A DNA stretch of 64,000 bases, from the NCBI RefSeq assembly GCF_905171775.1, contig NC_053490.1, positions 518,372,816-518,436,815 on the forward strand, given 5' to 3'. The notes beneath the pieces were generated by a model. That model did not search any database. It was not told where the DNA came from and was given only the letters and a program-made list of their open reading frames with translations. Source of the DNA: Rana temporaria (Eukaryota; Chordata; Amphibia; Anura; Ranidae). Positions 44,416-55,499 of the stretch are shown one piece after another. A program made the translations under genes and the position numbers. Within the stretch, counting starts at the first letter, position 1. Every line of letters starts with the position of its first letter.

Positions 44416-45014
44416 AGATTAAAGTCCCCGAGCAGCAAAAGGTGTTTGCTGTTAAGGGTATAAGTGGATATAAACTCCGTTAAAGATGGCAAAAACTGCG
44501 ATTTTGGCCCAGGTGGCCTATAGCAGAGGAGAATGTGAACAGTCTCCTGGGGGGAAGTTTGAAGTTGAAGAGTAAGGGTTTCCATGAATGGAAGAGGATT
44601 TTGAAGGGCTGGCTTAGTGATTGTAATGCGATTCTTGTGGATCACCGCCAGGCCTCCTCCTCTTTGCCCTATTCTGTTTTCCGTTATAATGCGATAGTTT
44701 TCTGGCACCAATTCTCCGAGAATGGTGTTGCAGTCGTCTGAGAGCCAGCTTTCTGTAATAAAGAGGCAGTCTAGATCGTTTTGTAGTAAGAAATCGTGGA
44801 TTTCTAATCAGTGTTTTACTGCCGATCTTGTGTTGATCAAAGCACATGATATGTGCTTGAGCTGGGTTAAATAGTTTACATTTTTGATGGTCGATCGTCG
44901 ATCGAATCTCAAAAGTTGCTCTATTTTTAAGGCCTTTTTGGTGACGGCTGGTAATGCTGTTGCGAATTGTCTCAGACCCCGAATAGAGTCCGCAGAGTAT
45001 CGCAGATTAGCCAT
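44301..45014 (-). pseudogene. LINE endonuclease region, frameshifted and with one stop
   Basis: From 45014 leftwards: a short leader, then ISCALINTRSAVKH, the start of the APE-type endonuclease. An in-frame TGA at 44810-44808 interrupts it. The frame resumes with FITESWLSDD, the catalytic Glu motif, then RGGGLAVIHK, CYRPPG and LLLLGDFNLW (GDFN motif). Near 44325-44340 a single-base frameshift moves the reading into the reverse-transcriptase frame. Without these two lesions the protein would run from the endonuclease straight into the reverse transcriptase. Confidence 0.85.
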
Positions 45015-45040
45015 TGTCGCCAGTCACATTGTCGTCAGTC

Positions 45041-45959
45041 TTTCCTAATTGCGGCGGCCGCAAATGAGGCCTGGTCTGGCGCGGATGCGGGAAGAGCCGC
45101 GAGACGCCGGACGTGATGGGTGGAAGACTGTCCAAGTGAGCCGTCACTCGTTGAGTCTTCTCTCCCCGATCGGTCCAGAGGAAGGCGAAAAACCCCAGGC
45201 TTGCTGTGCTAATCTGCAGCGATCGGGGGAAAAAATTCCTTCCTGACCCCTTAACGCCGATCGGTGCAACCCTGGATCAATTGGCTAGGGGGGTGTGGGG
45301 GGGGGGGTCTTAGTCCTGTTTTTTTGAGCTGTGTCTGTAGCACCTGAGAGCTGGGAGGACCCTGCCTTGCTGCACTATCCCTGGGGAGAGCCGACTCGTT
45401 TGAGAGCGTCCTGCTCTCACTATCCCTGGGGTGAGCAGACTAAGATGAGAGCGTCTGCTGCACCGCTGAATCTATATAGCAAGAGTTCCAACTTTATTAG
45501 CTGCAAGCTTGTTCTGGATCAGTGATTGAAAAAAAATAATGAAGACTCCTGTCTTACCTCCTGTTTCAAACTCCTGGTTTTTAACTCAGGCACTTTTGTT
45601 TAAAGAATGCACTTCTGATCAGAGAGTCCACATGTGAAGCCACCATCAATTGGGAGCCAGCTCCTCTGGGAGCTTGTACAGCCACTTTATACTCACCTGT
45701 GAAGACCTGTGAACAAACACACACCTGTGAACAATTAAACCCTCCCCTTAATTAGCAGAAAGGAAAAAGGAAAAAAAGCTGTTTAAAAAGTGTCAGAGAA
45801 AAAGAGGGGAAAAAAAATCTGCAAGCAGAAGCAGATGATAGCCAACTCCTGGTTTTTAACTCAGGCACTTTTGATCAAAGAATGCACTTCTGATCAGAGA
45901 GTCCATATGTGAAGCCACCATCAATTGGGAGCCAGCCAATTGAAGCAAGAAATATGTAA
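45041..45959. other. LINE 5' flank with a ~95-bp direct repeat
   Basis: AACTCCTGGTTTTTAACTCA starts at both 45569 and 45844. About 95 bp match with a few changes, ending at GGGAGCCAGC. The 275-bp spacing could reflect tandem 5' promoter units of the LINE, an inference. No gene. Confidence 0.5.
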
Positions 45960-46023
45960 AGCCGGCCGGCTTACTCGAACGCCCGTCCACTCGGACCGTC
46001 ACGCCACACGTCAGCACGTCTCC

Positions 46024-46068
46024 TTCCCGACGCACGTTTCGTCATACAAATGACGTCATCTGGGGCAC
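46024..46068 (-). ncRNA. Hammerhead ribozyme-like motif with a core mutation, in the Penelope-like element
   Basis: On the minus strand: stem I CCC (46065-46063), core CAGATGA (46062-46056) where CTGATGA is expected, extra C (46055), stem II GTCAT/ATGAC (46054-46050 with 46045-46041) with loop TTGT, GAAA (46040-46037), stem III ACG/CGT with a 2-base loop (46037-46030), cleavage base C (46029), stem I GGG (46028-46026). The core U4 is changed to A; U4 is conserved in active hammerheads, so this copy is probably inactive. Confidence 0.7.
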
Positions 46069-46869
46069 GGGTGACGTACTGACGTACTGATATACCATCT
46101 CTAAAAACCAAGCCTCGATCTGAGTCGAGACCTCTAAGTGTCCACCCATGGTGGCCTGCATGGCCAAATCGAATTATGATCATAACAAATGCTAAAACGA
46201 AAAAAAACAACTTATAAAACAGTTTAGTCACTCTCAAGTGCAGGTTATTCCGTGATAGACAGGATGATATTGAAAATTGAATATTATTAATGTTGGTTAT
46301 ATCAATGTTGTGAATACGCAAAGATATTTTAGGAGTATATAGATATATGCCTTATTAAAGGAAATAAAACTGGCATTAAATCCATTCATAGGTAGTAACC
46401 CAGATACATTTTTTTTTTTTTTTTTAAATATATGGATAAAAACTAAAATAAAATGAAAATAAAAATAAGAATGAATAAATAAGCTCCAGGACAGAAATTG
46501 TTAGTTAAATAGTGGCCTATAAGTATACAAATATAACAATAGGAACCCATATTAAAAAGTTGGGCCTATTATCTGGCCAGTTAGGGGCATAAAACCCACT
46601 CCCCTTCAGTAAAGGCGTGGATCTGTCCGCACTCAGAAGTGTTGCATGCTGATTGGATTAAATTAAATATGCAAGGCAATCTAGATAAGAGGAACAATAT
46701 ATGTTGTTACCAAGGCTATAGATGTTTAAAAATTGAAAATAAGGATGTATCCGGTCCCAAGGATGTGAAAAACAACCCCAAATGGAATAACCACCCACCC
46801 CATCAGGAGGTCAACATGAGGGAGCACTCTCGTCGACTCAGATCAAGTTCACAATGACATCAAGTATAA

Positions 46870-47505
46870 TCAGGAATTGTCTATAAACGCATTAACATCA
46901 ACTTCAATGTTAAGCCCAAAAGGGGTATAACATTTGATTTTGTGTATCCATGCCATCTCAAGTTTAGAGATGCTCCTCACCAATGAACTACCCCGCCAGT
47001 GTGGACTATACTTATCAATTCCTAAAAAAATCGTTTTGGAGGGATCTTTATTATGAGCCAAAAGGTAATGCTTTGAAACTGAGTGTTTGGGGAACCCTGC
47101 TTTGATGTTGGTGATATGCTGAGAGGGGTCTTTTTGTCCTACCAACATATTGAAGTCCACATGGACACTGCAGTAAGTACACTACCCCCTCAGTAGAACA
47201 AGTTACAAAAGGTTCAATTTTATGTTCCTGCAATGTGGTTGTAGAAACAAATTTATGTGTACGCCTATGTGTGCACCCACTGAAGGAACATATCCGGCAC
47301 TTTCTACACTGGTAAAATCCTGTAAAGGAATTAAGAAATGTGGTTTTGATAGTGGGGGGTTCTAGGACATTAGGGGCCAATTTATGTCTCAGTGCCGACG
47401 CCCCCCTATATATCACCTGGGGTATAGCAGGTAAGACCGAACTAAGTATAGGGTCATTTTTCAAAATGTGCCAGTGTTTTCTGACCAAGTTCTTAATATT
47501 ATTGA
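46870..47505 (-). pseudogene. Penelope-like GIY-YIG endonuclease domain, frameshifted
   Basis: The first frame (47488-47051) begins LVRKHWHILKNDP and includes a Cys cluster, FYQCRKCRICSFSGC, then VVYLLQCPCGLQYVGRTKR, which carries the GVY...YVG signature of the GIY-YIG nuclease. Near 47120 the reading shifts frame to SQHITNIKAGFPKHS, then GIDKYSPHWRGSSLVRSISK and a final WI..IK.YTPFGLN, ending at 46870. This is the C-terminal nuclease of Penelope-like retroelements. At least one frameshift and the missing reverse transcriptase make it inactive. Confidence 0.88.
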
Positions 47506-47566
47506 TTTACTAAAACTGGAGGGTGCAAAATCTGCTGCAGCTCTGCACAGAAACCTCAAAGCTTAA

Positions 47567-48068
47567 AGGGGTTGTAAAGCTTCCCGTTTTTTCACCTTAA
47601 TGCATCCTATGCATTAAGGTGAAAAAACATCTAATGATTACAAGCCCCCCAGCCCCCCCATTTACTTACCTGAGCCCTCGAAAGTCCCACGTCGTGAACG
47701 CGCTGGCTTCTCGGCCCGGTCGTCTCAGCTGTTCTCGGCTCTTCATTGGATAATTAATAGCAGCGCAGCCATTGGCTCCCGCTGCTGTCAATCAAATCAA
47801 TGGTGCGGCACACCGGGGGGCAGGGCCGAGTGATACACTTGGCAGCTATGGCAGCCACTGTATCAAACAGGAGCGCGCCCGCAAGCTTACCCCCTTGGGA
47901 GAGCGCTTCCCATAAGGGGGTTAGCTCTTGTGGTGAGGAGCCGATACAGCCGCCGAGGGACCCCAGAAGACGAGGATCAGGGGCCACTCTGTGCAAAACG
48001 AACTGCACAGTGGAGGTAAGTATGACATGTTTGTTATTTAAAAAAAATTACGAATCTTTACTAACCCT
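47567..48068. mobile_element. Complete TTAA MITE, AGGGGTTGTAAAGC type
   Basis: TTAA at 47563-47566 and 48069-48072. Ends AGGGGTTGTAAAGC and TCTTTACTAACCCT are inverted. The middle has CACCTTAATGCATCCTATGC/GCATTAAGGTG and TTGGCTCCCGCTGCTGTCAA, shared with the copy at 13997-14649. Confidence 0.82.
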
Positions 48069-48072
48069 TTAA

Positions 48073-48663
48073 TTGAGTTAATCAACCTCATTATGTTGTA
48101 CATTATATAAGCCTGACCCCTGCATTATATACAGTATGTGGTACATAAGATAGTCCTGATGCTTGTAACTATATACACTGTGCTGTACATTAACTAATTA
48201 CACTCATTGCATTATATGTTGCTTAGCATAGGGTAAGCTCTTTTGATAATAAAACGTAATATCCGATATTTCAGCTGACATCTCCGCTAATTGGCCTGAA
48301 GGAATTGTGTTTATTGAGGAAGTCAACGTGAATAAAGTCACAAATCCAATGTGATTAGGCTCCTCGGCTGGCAGTTGCCTTCAGGCAATAATTGTGTGTT
48401 TGCTTTAAATCTGTGAACTTCCATCAGAGCCCTTCTTGCAGACAGCCAGGCACCAAAGCCACATGACGGCGATTACAGCAACTCCACGCTGACCATCTCG
48501 CATTGCCGCTGGAAGCAGGAAGCTCCTCCCACAATCAGGAGACTTGTCTTCAGGCTACAGCATGGTCAAAGAAGAAAACAGCGATCTGTGCTTGTATGAC
48601 TGCTCGAGGAAATGTATAGTGTTTTGTACCTTTGTCTTGTTTATACATTGTGTTAAGGTTTAA
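48073..48663. other. Non-repetitive block, candidate conserved regulatory element
   Basis: The stretch 48240-48510 shows no family resemblance to any repeat in the window. It has AT-rich transcription-factor-like words (TTTCAGCTGACA with an E-box, GCTAATTGGCC with a homeodomain core, AATGTGATTAGG, GGCAATAATTGTGTGTTTGC) and no open frame. It lies 12 kb downstream of GJA5, between GJA5 and ACP6. Confidence 0.35.
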
Positions 48664-48680
48664 CCACTTTTAAACACTTT

Positions 48681-49371
48681 GGGCCAGATTCACAAAAGGG
48701 ATACGACGGCGTTTCTCCTGATACGCCGTTGTATCCCTGTTTCTATCAACGCGACTGATTCATAGAATCAGTTACGCATAGATATTCCTAAGATCCGACA
48801 GGTGTAATAGTTTTACACTGTCGGATCTTAGGATGCAGTACCGCGGCCGCCGCTGGGGAGAGTTTGCGTCATAAACCAGCGTCGGGTATGCAAATTAGGA
48901 GTTACGGCGATCCACAAAGCTTTTTCCTGTCGTTACGTCGCCGCGAGTGTTAGTTTGCCGTCGCAAAGATAGGGCACTTTTTACAAAGTGGAAAATTACT
49001 CCACCATGTAAAAGTATACCCGTCTTTCCCGCGTCGCTTTTGAATTTTTTTAAAATTTTTTCTTTTTCCCAGCGCAAGTCTTTTTTTCACGTCGCGATTC
49101 ACAAAACGTTGGCGCGTCGTAATTTCGCGCAAAGCACGTCGGGAAATTTGCGTCGGGAGCATGCTCAGTACGTCCGGCGCGGGAGCGCGCCTAATTTAAA
49201 TGGTACCCGCCCCATTTAAATTGGCCCTCCTTGCGCCGGACGGATTTACGATACACCGCCGCAAATTTCCAGGTAAGTGCTTTGTGGATCGGGCACTTAG
49301 ACAGAAAATTTGCGGCGGTGTAACGTAAATCGGTTACGTTACGCTGCGCCCGGGCTACGTGAATCTGGCCC
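48681..49371 (-). mobile_element. GGGCCAGATTC-family MITE, divergent subfamily
   Basis: Ends GGGCCAGATTCACAAAAGG and ACGTGAATCTGGCCC. Flanks TTT and TTA agree at 2 of 3 bases. The terminal palindrome GATACGACGGCG and ATAGATATTCCTAAGATCCG are family traits; the middle differs from most copies. Confidence 0.85.
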
Positions 49372-49399
49372 TTAAGACCCGGACCATAATGCAGGTTAA

Positions 49400-49887
49400 A
49401 TTGGAGGTTCACCCAAAAAGTTAATTTTTAACATTAGATTGAGGCTCATTTTGTGAAGGGGAATCGGGTAGTTTTTTTTAAATCGAAGCCGTACTTACCG
49501 TTTTAGAGATAGATCTTCTCCACCGCTTCCGGGTATGGTCTTCGGGACTGGGCGTTCCTATTTGATTGACAGGCTTCCGACGGTCGCATACATCGCGTCA
49601 CGAGTAGCCGAAAGATGCCGAACGTCGATGCGGCTCTATACGGCGCCTGCGCACCGACGTTCGGCTACTTTCGGAAAATCGTGACGCGATAGATGCGACC
49701 GTCGGAAGCCTGTCAATCAAATAGGAACGCCCAGTCCCGCAGCCCATACCCGGAGGCGGCGGAGAAGATCGCTCTCTAAAACGGTAAGTACTGCTTCGAT
49801 TTAAAAAAAAAAAAACTACCCGATTCCCCTAGACAAAATGAGCATCAATCTAAGGTTAAAAATTAACTTTTCGGGTGAACCTCCACT
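49400..49887. mobile_element. Near-palindromic TTAA MITE flanked by an exact 28-bp duplication
   Basis: Ends ATTGGAGGTTCACCC and GGGTGAACCTCCACT. The two halves pair over about 230 bp each (CTTCCGACGGTCGCATACAT against its complement). The flanks 49372-49399 and 49888-49915 are identical 28-mers that begin TTAAGACCCG and end TGCAGGTTAA, far longer than the normal TTAA duplication. A sister copy at 35311 has only TTAA. Confidence 0.88.
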
Positions 49888-50255
49888 TTAAGACCCGGAC
49901 CATAATGCAGGTTAAGGACCTTGCCCCTTTTTTGCGATTCGGCACTGCGTCGCTTTAACTGACAATTGCGCGGTCGTGCGACGTGGCTCCCAAACAAAAT
50001 TGGCGGCCCTTTTTCCTCACAAATAGAGCTTTCTTTTGGTGGTATTTGATCATCTCTGCGGTTTTCATTTTTCGCGCTATAAACAAAAATAGAGCGTCAA
50101 TTTTGAAAAAAATTCTATATTTTTTACTTTTTGCTATAATAAATATCCCCAAAAAATATATTTTTTCAGTTTAGGCCGATACGTATTCTTCTACCTATTT
50201 TTGGTAAAAAAAATCACAATAAGCGCATATTGATTGGTTTGCGCAAAATTTATAT

Positions 50256-50990
50256 AGCTAGATTCAGAGAGAAGTGCCTACAGTTACGGCGGCGTAGCTT
50301 AGTGTGTTTAGGCTACGCCGCCGTAAGTTAGCTAGGCAAGTACATGATTCTCAATGTACTTGCCTGCTAAGTTACGACGGCGTAGCCTAAATCGGCGGGC
50401 GTAAGGGCGCCTAATTCAAATGTGTTGGGGGGGGGGGGACGTGTTCAATGCTAATGAGGCTTGAACTCACGTTTTAAAAAAAAATTTTAAACTGCGCATG
50501 CGCCCGGCACCTACATTTCCCAGTGTGCATTGCGGTTAAGTACGCCGCACGGGCCTATTGATTTCGACGTGGACGTAAACGACGTAAATCCCGATTCGCG
50601 GAATGACTTATACAAACAACGTAAAAATTTCGAATTTTACGGCGGGAACGGCGGCCATACTTGACATTACTATTCCAACTAGGGCCCAGCTCTAACTTTA
50701 CGCGGCCTATCTCTCACGCAAACGGCGTAAAAGTACTGCGTCGGCTGGGTGTACGTTCGTGAATCGGCCTATCGCCTCATTTACATATTCTACGCCGACC
50801 GCAATGGAAGCCCCACCTAGCGGCCATCCAAAATATTGCAATCTAAGATAGTACCGCGCAAGCCGTCGTATCTTAGATATGTTTAAGCGTATCTCTGTTT
50901 GAGAATACGCTTAAACATAAGTCGGCGTAGATTCTGAGTTAGGTCGGCATATCTACTGATAATTCGGCCTAACTCTACTTGAATCTACCT
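50256..50990 (+). mobile_element. GGGCCAGATTC-family MITE, diverged ends
   Basis: Left AGCTAGATTCAGAGAGAA and right CTTGAATCTACCT pair imperfectly. GGCGGCCATACTTGACATTA marks forward orientation. It splits the TTAA-family host between AAAATTTATAT and AATAGTGTTTACAAAA. Confidence 0.75.
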
Positions 50991-51552
50991 AATAGTGTTT
51001 ACAAAATAGGGGATAGCTTTATGGCATTTTTATTATTAACTTTTTTTTTTACTAGTAATGGCGGCAATCAGCGATTTTTTTTGTGACTGCGACATTATGG
51101 CGGACACATCGGACACTTTTGACACATTTTTGGGACCATGGGACTATAAACATGCACTGATTACTGTGAAAATGACACTGGCAGTGAAGGGGTTAACCAC
51201 TAGGGGCCTCTAAAGGGTTAAGTGTGCCCTAAGGGAGTGATTCTTACTGTAGGGGGGTGTGGCTGTAGGTGTGACGTCACTGATCGTCGTTCCCTATATC
51301 AGGGAACAGACGATCAGTGTCACTGCCACACAGAAGAACGGGGAAGGTGTGCTCTCCCCATTCTTCAGCTCCTGTGACCGATCGCGGGACACCGGCGGCG
51401 ATCGGGTCCACGGGTCCTGCAGGCGCGGTCACAGAGTTTTGGACCAGCGGCGGCGCGCTCGCGACCCCACGGCTGAGCTCTTAAAGGCAACGTACAGGTA
51501 CGTGCCTGTGCCCAGCCGTGCCCTTCTGCCTTCGGCGTGAAGGGGTCCTTAA

Positions 51553-51613
51553 AGCGGAGGTTCCCCCTATTAACATTGGTCAGATATACATGTTATTAGG
51601 GGGAACCTCCGCT
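51553..51613. mobile_element. 61-bp palindromic TTAA MITE
   Basis: Reads AGCGGAGGTTCCCCC at the left and GGGGGAACCTCCGCT at the right, a perfect inverted repeat, with TTAA on both sides (51549-51552 and 51614-51617). It is a minimal member of the group. Confidence 0.85.
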
Positions 51614-51625
51614 TTAAGTGGTTAA

Positions 51626-52190
51626 CTAGTTGCCGACCAGCCGCCGTCATTCTACGGCGGCAGGTCGGCTCTCCTGGGCGAGAGCCTGTAGCTCTACGTC
51701 AAATCTTTTAGTGGCCACTAGGGGCGCGTGCGGCTCGTCCACACAGCTCCCGGTCCTGTCAGGGGGGGAAACGCTGATCCTCTGTTCATACAATGTATGA
51801 ACAGAAGATCAGTGTTTCCCCTAGTGAGGCCACCCCCCCCCCACAGTAAGAACACACCTAGGGACATACTTAACCCCTTCCCCGCCCCCTGGTGTTAACC
51901 CCTTCACTGCCAGTGGCATTTTTATAGTAATCCAATGCATTTTTATAGCACTGATCGCTATAAAAATGCAAATGGTCCCAAAAATGTGTCAAAAGTGTCC
52001 GAAGTGTCCGCCATAATGTCGCAGTACCGAAAAAAAATCGCTGATCGCCGCCATTACTAGTAAAAAAAATATATTAATAAAAATGACATAAAAATACCCC
52101 CTATTTTGTAAACGCTATAACTTTTGCGCAAACCAATCAATAAACGCTTATTGCGATTTTTTTTACGGAAATGGTCCGGGGCTTAAGTGG
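51626..52190. mobile_element. TTAA-CCACTT family element
   Basis: TTAA at 51622-51625 and 52191-52194. The right end CCGGGGCTTAAGTGG and the left CTAGTTGCCGACCAGCC show weak inversion. Internal words GTGTCAAAAGTGTCCGAAGT and AACGCTATAACTTTTGCGC are shared with 5456-6785. Confidence 0.75.
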
Positions 52191-52397
52191 TTAAACAACA
52201 AGTTGTCCTTATGCCTTCTTCAGTATGAATTATATACATATTTTTAGCAATTTCTATTTCTGGAACATTCTATGAAGTCTTGTTATCCCCTCCAGCTAGA
52301 TCTATAAAACATCCCTTTGCCAATGCGGTTTTCTCGCACGACATCAACTGTCACTTCGGAGATTGCTTTTGAAATAAGAATTAATTTTGCACGTTAA

Positions 52398-53352
52398 CCA
52401 CTTCAGCCCAGGACCATTTGGGTGGTCAAAGACCAGGCCACTTTTTGCGATTCTGCACTGCGTCGCTTTAACTGACAATTGCGCGGTCGTGCGACGTGGC
52501 TCCCAAACAAAATTGACGTCCTTTTTTCCCCACAAATAGAGCTTTCTTTTGGTGGTATTTGATCACCTATGCGGTTTTTATTTTTTGCGCTATAAACAAA
52601 AATAGAGCGACAATTTTGAAAAAAATGCAATATTTTTTACTTGTTGCTATAATAAATATCCCCCAAAAATATATAAAAAAAATGTTTTTCCTCAGTTTAG
52701 GCCGATACGTATTCTTCTACATATTTTTGGTAAAAAAAAATCGCAATAAGCGTTTTATTGATTGGTTTTCGCAAAAGTTATAGCATTTACAAAATAGGGG
52801 ATAGTTTATGGCATTTTTTTCAATTTTTTTTTTACTAGTAATGGTGGCGATCAGTGATTTTTTTTGTGACTGCAACATTCTGGCGGACACATCGGACACT
52901 CCTGACACATTTTTTAGACCATTGTTATTTTCACAGAAATCAGTGCTGTTACTGTGAAAATTACAATGCAGTGAAGGAGTTAACCACTAGGTGGCGCTGT
53001 AGGGGTAAAGTGTTCCCTGCCTTGTGTTTCTAACTGTAGGGGGGGTGGGCTCTGTGTCACATGACACTGATCTCCGCTCCAAGTACACAGAGCTGAGATC
53101 AGTGTCATTGTCACTAGTCAGAGCAAGGAGATCCTTGTTTACACAAGCATCTCACCCGCTCTATACCTCGGTTAGACGATCGCGGGGATCCCCGCGGCGA
53201 TCGAGTCCGCGGGAATCACGGTCCGAATCACGGGGAAGGCGGCACGCTCGCGACCACGCGGCAGGCATTTAAAGGGCCATGTACAGGTACGTGATAATGC
53301 CTGTCTGCGCCATTCTGCGAATGTATATATACAGTGGGCGGTCCTTACGCGG
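52398..53352. mobile_element. TTAA-CCACTT family element, complete
   Basis: TTAA at 52394-52397 and 53353-53356. Starts CCACTTCAGCCCAGGACC and ends CGGTCCTTACGCGG. Contains GACAATTGCGCGGTCGTGCG and CGGACACATCGGACACT. Confidence 0.78.
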
Positions 53353-53438
53353 TTAAAGTGGACAAATAGTGTCATGGGTGTGCATTGTATGTTTAGGAAA
53401 AAAATAATAATATATATATATAGAGAGAGAGATAGATA

Positions 53439-53878
53439 CAGTAGCTCACATAAGTAAGTACACCCCTCACATTTCTGTAAATATTTTCTTCTATCTTTTC
53501 ATGTGACAACACTGAAGAAATGACACTTTGCTACAATGTTGTGTAGTGAGTGTATACAGTGTAAATTTGCTGTCCCCTCAAAATAACTCAACACACAGCC
53601 ATTAATGTCTAAACCGCTGGCAACAAAAGTGAGTACACCCCTAAGTGAAAATTGGGCCCAATTAGCCATTTTCCCTCCCCGGTGTCATGTGACTCAGTGT
53701 CACAAAGTCTCAGGTGTGAATGGGGAGCAGGTGTGTTAAATTTGGTGTTATCGCTCTCACTCTCTCATACTGGTCACTGGAAGTTCAACATGGCACCTCA
53801 TGGCAAAGAACTCTCTGAGGACCTGAAAAAAAGAATTGTTGTTCTAAGGTGCGGTGGCCAAGACCATACAACGGTTTA
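53439..53878 (+). pseudogene. Tc1 element, 5' part with start of transposase
   Basis: The terminus CAGTAGCTCACATAAGTAAG follows TA and matches the ends of the element at 12.1 kb. Near 53790 an ATG opens MAPHGKELSEDLKKRIVVL, the intact N-terminus of the same transposase family. The element stops at 53878, where a TTAA MITE begins, and does not resume nearby. Confidence 0.85.
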
Positions 53879-53882
53879 TTAA

Positions 53883-54300
53883 AGTGGTTACAACTTACAC
53901 CTACAGGTAAGCCTAGATTAAGGCTTACCTGTAGGTGCAAGAAATATCTCCTTAACCTCCACGGTTAAGGAGACATTTGCTGTAAGGACTGCACCGATGT
54001 CTACGGGACATACGCGCCGTAGACAGCGGCGCAGGCACACTGTGCCGTGTTTGTGCATGGGGCAATGGGGGAGGGGGGGGGTTAATGCCGTAATCCTGCG
54101 CATTGCGCAGGGATCTGCCGGTCCTGCGCGCATGTGCGGGAGTGACGTCATCGTCGCTCCGGCCAGTCACAGCGCCGGAGCGGCCATACAAGGAAGAAGA
54201 CTGTAGGAGACATGGTGGTGGCGGCTGAGGGGACCGAGGAGAACTTTGAGGAGAAGCAGAAAGTTAATAGTGAATATTAATTTGCTATTGTCACACAAGT
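53883..54300. repeat. TTAA MITE, AGTGGTTACAACTTAC type
   Basis: Begins TTAA-AGTGGTTACAACTTACACC with the palindromes TACAGGTAAGCC/GGCTTACCTGTA and ATCTCCTTAACC/GGTTAAGGAGA. The right end is not resolved. It inserted into the Tc1 copy. Confidence 0.6.
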
Positions 54301-54774
54301 GGGTGGGCTCGGGGCACAGTTCTCTGCGCCCCAAGCACACCCTTTTTTTAAAAGTCAATTAGACCCTCAGGCTTTATTCATGTGCTTAAAAAAAAAAAAA
54401 ACAATTAGAATCCATACGTCCTGGGCAAAGGATGTAGATTAGGAGACCGAGCGCATGGATTGGGGGGTTCCCCCTTCGCCCCTTTCACACTTGTGAGACT
54501 TGCGCAATTTTGCTACAAAATTGACAAGACAGTCGTACGACTGTGGTTCCGACTTTGCCCTGCTACGTGAGGTCCGACTTCAATTAACAGGGATCCGACT
54601 TTGATCCCCAATACAGGCCGCCACTGCGAACAACCTACTTAGTTCTGCCGCTCACCAAAAACGTAAACGTTGAACCAAACGGGGTTCACCCTAAACTCCA
54701 AGCTCTTCCCCAATCAGAACTTTTATGTCGTCTGGTGATTACTCATTGCTATAACATTTATTTTCACTGAATAG
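54301..54774. other. No gene; MITE fragment inside
   Basis: TTTCACACTTGTGAGACTTG near 54484 resembles the element at 9173-9440. Otherwise unassigned. Confidence 0.35.
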
Positions 54775-54777
54775 AAG

Positions 54778-55499
54778 GGCCCAGATTCTCAAAGGGCTTA
54801 CGACGGCGCATCGCCATGTACGCCATCGTAAGTCCTAATCTGGGCCGTCGTATCTATGCGAGTGATTCTTAGAATCAGTTATGCATAGATATCCATTCGA
54901 TCTGACAGGCGTAAGTCTCTTACACCGTCGGATCGTAACTACAATTTTTTTTCCCCGCTAGGTGGCGCTTCTGTCGATTTCCACGTTGAGTTTGCAAATT
55001 AGCTAGATACGCGAATTCCCGAACGTACGCGCGGCCGACGCAGTAAAGTTACGACGTTTACGTTAGGCTTTTCCCGGCGTAAAGTTGCCCCTGCTATATG
55101 AGGGGCAGCCAATGTTAAGTATGGCCATCGTTCCCGCGTCAAAAATTTATAAAATTACGTCGTTTGCGTAAGTCGCCCGTGAATGGTGCTGGACGTAATT
55201 TACGTCCACGTCAAAACCAATGACGTCCTTGTGACGTCATTTAGAGCAATGCACGCCGGGAAATTTTAGGGACGGCGCATGCGCAGTTCGTTCGGCGCGG
55301 GGACGCGCTTCATTTAAATAAAACACGCCCCCTACCCGCCGAATTTGAATGCCGCCGGGTGATTTACGCTACGCCGCCACAACTTTACAGACAAGTGCTT
55401 TGTGAATAAAGCACTTGCCTGAAAAACTTGCGGCGGCGTAACGTAAATCAGATACGTTACGCCCGCCCATTTTTACGCCGATCTACGAGAATCTGGCCC
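54778..55499 (-). mobile_element. GGGCCAGATTC-family MITE
   Basis: Ends GGCCCAGATTCTC and GAGAATCTGGCCC with AAG duplicated. CAATGTTAAGTATGGCCATC marks reverse orientation. Confidence 0.9.

Larger units (their letters stand above)
45960..47505 (-). mobile_element. Penelope-like element, 5' truncated
   Basis: On the minus strand: the GIY-YIG endonuclease coding end (47505-46870), about 800 bp of non-coding sequence, then a hammerhead motif (46068-46024) near the left edge. Penelope-like elements are known to carry hammerhead ribozymes in their terminal repeats, which supports the assignment. The reverse-transcriptase part is missing; the truncation point near 47505 abuts unrelated repeat sequence. 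Confidence 0.8.
48664..51548 (-). mobile_element. TTAA-CCACTT family element containing three nested MITEs
   Basis: Begins TTAA-CCACTTTTAAACACTT and ends CGTGAAGGGGTCC-TTAA. Host pieces between insertions (GACCCGGACCATAATGCAGG; TTGCGCAAAATTTATAT; ACAAAATAGGGGATAGC) join in the same order as in uninterrupted relatives at 51626 and 52398. Nested inside: 48681-49371, 49400-49887 and about 50256-50990. Confidence 0.75.
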
